Source: PWXP01 sp964487655
GTDB taxonomy: Bacteria; Planctomycetota; Planctomycetia; Pirellulales; Thermoguttaceae
Assembly (NCBI GenBank): GCA_964487655.1
Contig: CAZASB010000310.1
Coordinates: 1-5,788, forward strand
Length of the DNA: 5,788 nucleotides
Direction of reading: 5' to 3'
Positions 4,505-5,788 of this stretch are shown in pieces. The position numbers and the translations under genes are program-made. Every line of letters begins with the position of its first letter. Position 1 is the first letter of the stretch. The notes beneath the pieces are model-generated. The model saw nothing but the letters and a program-made list of their open reading frames with translations, was not told the origin of the DNA and did no database searches.

Positions 4505-4568
4505 CGGACGGCGTTTTTTTTTCTTAAACACTTGCCCATTACGCCAAACCGCCTACAAGGAGAACCCC
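4505..4568 (+). terminator. Possible leaky terminator or attenuator after arsR
   Basis: A run of nine T (4514-4522) follows a GC-rich stretch, but the only stem is a 3-base gcc (4499-4501) with ggc (4510-4512), too weak for a proper intrinsic terminator. It may lower expression of the downstream genes relative to arsR. A strong AAGGAG ribosome binding site (4557-4562) for the next gene follows in the same gap. Confidence 0.2.
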
Positions 4569-4802
4569 ATGAAACTCATCCAAGTGCTCGGAACCAGTTG
4601 CCCAAAATGCGAGAAGCTCAAGCACAACGCTGAAGAAGCTGTCAAGCTGGCAGGCATCGAGGCCACGGTTGAGAAGGTGACCGACATCAACGTCATTACC
4701 GGCTTCGGCGTGATGATGACTCCCGCTCTGGTCGTCGACGGCGAGGTGAAGTTGGTCGGCAGAGTGCCCTCGCCCGACGAAATCCAGAAACTCCTTCAAT
4801 AG
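4569..4802 (+). CDS. Small thioredoxin-like redox protein (CPKC)
   Basis: The protein has 77 residues from ATG 4569, fixed by AAGGAG (4557-4562) 6 bases upstream; the frame stays open further back but that part overlaps arsR and has no motif. It belongs to the small glutaredoxin-like thioredoxins annotated as redox-active disulfide protein 2 (TIGR00412). The active site C11-P-K-C14 follows the first strand (KLIQVLGTS), and the cis-proline is in MMTPALVVDGE (T51-P52). The C-terminal VGRVPSPDEIQKLL is typical. There is no signal peptide, so it acts in the cytoplasm. Members of this group are often encoded with ArsR repressors and metal- or arsenic-related permeases; here no permease is present and a cytochrome takes that place. 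It could reduce a target disulfide or carry a thiophilic metal. A 31-base gap leads to the cytochrome gene. Confidence 0.9.
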   Translation: MKLIQVLGTSCPKCEKLKHNAEEAVKLAGIEATVEKVTDINVITGFGVMMTPALVVDGEVKLVGRVPSPDEIQKLLQ

Positions 4803-4833
4803 CAGCAACAAGTTCCGGCTGGAGATCTTCGCG

Positions 4834-5646
4834 GTGAAAACTATCAACCGTAGAGACGCAATTGCCTCGCTTGGACTGTTCGGGGGCTCGACCCTGCTCG
4901 GCGGGTGCGCGAGCCAAGCGTCCGGCGAACTCGGTCCCGCGGAAGCGCCTCGGCAACCGGCCAGCGCGAAGGTTGGGGGCTCGCCACGAGAGTGGCACTA
5001 CGTCAAGCTCGATCCGTACGCCGTCGGCGAGGCGGCTTACAAGCTGTACCCAGACGGCGGGTGCATGTACGCCGTGGTCGGCAGTGTCATGCAGGCACTG
5101 GCGGAACGCGTCGGCGAACCGTTCCGCTCGTTCCCCATTGCCATGATGCGTTACGGTAACGGCGGCGTGGGCGGCTTGGGATCGGTGTGCGGCATTGTCA
5201 ACGGCTGCGCGGCCTTGATCGGGTTGTTCCAGGACGAGAAGGCGAAAGAGCGCCGCGAGGAGTCGGTTGGCGAGATATGCACCTGGTATGAACAGACGCC
5301 GCTGCCGATCTACCGGCCGCGTGAACCGGCCTGGGCCGAGACGGTTGCCCCCAGCATGTCCAATTCCGTGCTATGCCATGTGGCGATTGCCAAGTGGTGC
5401 GAGGCGACCGGTCGCGAGGTGAAATGTGCCGAGCGCCGGGAACGCTGCCGCCGCGCTTCGGTCGATGGCGCGATTCGGATCGTCGACCTGCTCAATCAGA
5501 TCGTGACAGATCCCAGCCACGCACGTACCGGCTTGTCACCCGAGGTGAAGGCGTGCCTCGACTGCCACGGTAGCCGGGAGATGGACGACGCCATGGGCAA
5601 GATGAGCTGCGCTTCGTGCCATTCCTTTGACGGAAAACATCCATAA
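4834..5646 (+). CDS. Exported split-Soret-type diheme cytochrome c (C_GCAxxG_C_C family)
   Basis: The protein has 270 residues from GTG 4834, with GGAG (4821-4824) 9 bases upstream. The N-terminus NRRDAIASLGLFGGSTLLGGC has twin arginines (R6, R7), a hydrophobic core and a lipobox-like LGGC ending at C25, so it is probably a Tat-exported lipoprotein. The body has GGC at 75-77 and the family signature VCGIVNGCAALIG at 118-130 (C119-G, G124-C125-A, G130), then C149, C181, C189, C198 and C205. The C-terminus has two heme c motifs, CLDCH (241-245) and CASCH (259-263). This order of cysteines plus two C-terminal CxxCH motifs is that of split-Soret cytochrome c, known from Desulfovibrio as a diheme protein with an additional iron-sulfur centre. 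Its physiological partner is not known. Here it ends an operon under an ArsR repressor, suggesting it responds to a metal or thiol stress. No permease or other electron carrier is visible next to it. Confidence 0.87.
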   Translation: MKTINRRDAIASLGLFGGSTLLGGCASQASGELGPAEAPRQPASAKVGGSPREWHYVKLDPYAVGEAAYKLYPDGGCMYAVVGSVMQALAERVGEPFRSFPIAMMRYGNGGVGGLGSVCGIVNGCAALIGLFQDEKAKERREESVGEICTWYEQTPLPIYRPREPAWAETVAPSMSNSVLCHVAIAKWCEATGREVKCAERRERCRRASVDGAIRIVDLLNQIVTDPSHARTGLSPEVKACLDCHGSREMDDAMGKMSCASCHSFDGKHP

Positions 5647-5788
5647 CGCGGGCTCTTCCGTTTCTAGGTGCAGACTGCTTTGCCCTGGGGACGGCACAAT
5701 GGCGTGTACCTACTACATTGGAGCGGCCTAAACCTAGCCCGGATTATTCACGATAGGTAGGGTGGGTCAAACAAGCCGCTTCTCTGGT
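5647..5788. other. Right-hand intergenic stretch, no gene seen
   Basis: No reading frame with a start, ribosome binding site and family motif begins here. Two weak pairings exist: acggaa before the cytochrome stop with ttccgt (about 5657-5662), and ctaggt (about 5665-5670) with acctag further on. Neither is followed by a T run, so no terminator is called. The AT-rich phrase ccggattattcacg (about 5739-5752) resembles sequence I associate with ends of planctomycete insertion sequences, from memory only. Confidence 0.3.

Noticed and set aside
1..5788. CRISPR array, tRNA or rRNA gene
   Set aside because: No regularly spaced direct repeats and no recognisable tRNA cloverleaf or rRNA core sequence were seen on either strand.

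Overview
The window is about 5.8 kb of bacterial DNA. It looks like the start of a decayed integron joined to an anaerobic or metal-redox gene neighbourhood. A planctomycete or planctomycete-like host is inferred, not proven. The reasons are the style of the N-terminal domain of the truncated integron integrase, a GC-rich inverted-repeat segment at 137-240 of a kind I associate with planctomycete genomes, and the shape of the second attC site. The split-Soret cytochrome and FmdE-type genes point to a lineage with anaerobic redox metabolism.

Layout. Bases 1-136 are unassigned. Bases 137-601 (minus strand) hold a truncated integron integrase that keeps only its N-terminal domain and then runs into repeat-derived sequence. 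Bases 602-795 hold its leader, with a strong palindrome and two small hairpins, and probably attI. Bases 796-2185 are two gene cassettes whose ends can be fixed to the base. The 5' end of each cassette is complementary to the R'' box of its own attC, exactly in cassette 1 (GTTGGCT / AGCCAAC) and at 7 of 8 bases in cassette 2. Cassette 1 (796-1480) carries a membrane-anchored protein of unknown function. Cassette 2 (1481-2185) carries an overlapping DUF2442-DUF4160 pair. An FmdE-family gene (2200-2808) starts 15 bases after the last crossover point, with no recognisable attC behind it. It is followed by a small cysteine-rich reading frame (about 2838-3023) that has no normal start and looks frameshifted.

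Bases 3080-3919 (minus strand) encode a YprB-type RNase H-fold exonuclease. Diverging from it is an apparent operon at 4181-5646: an ArsR/SmtB repressor, a 77-residue CPKC thioredoxin-like protein, and an exported diheme split-Soret-type cytochrome c with the C_GCAxxG_C_C signature. A sigma70-like promoter (TTGACC-16-TAAAAT) with an imperfect palindrome on its -10 box lies upstream, as expected for ArsR autoregulation. The last 142 bases contain no gene I can recognise.

How the genes may work together. The integron part is an acquisition platform that now probably lacks its own working recombinase. The ArsR operon reads as a thiol- or metal-responsive unit: a cytoplasmic sensor, a small dithiol redox protein, and an envelope electron carrier. 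That role is inferred from domain content and order only.
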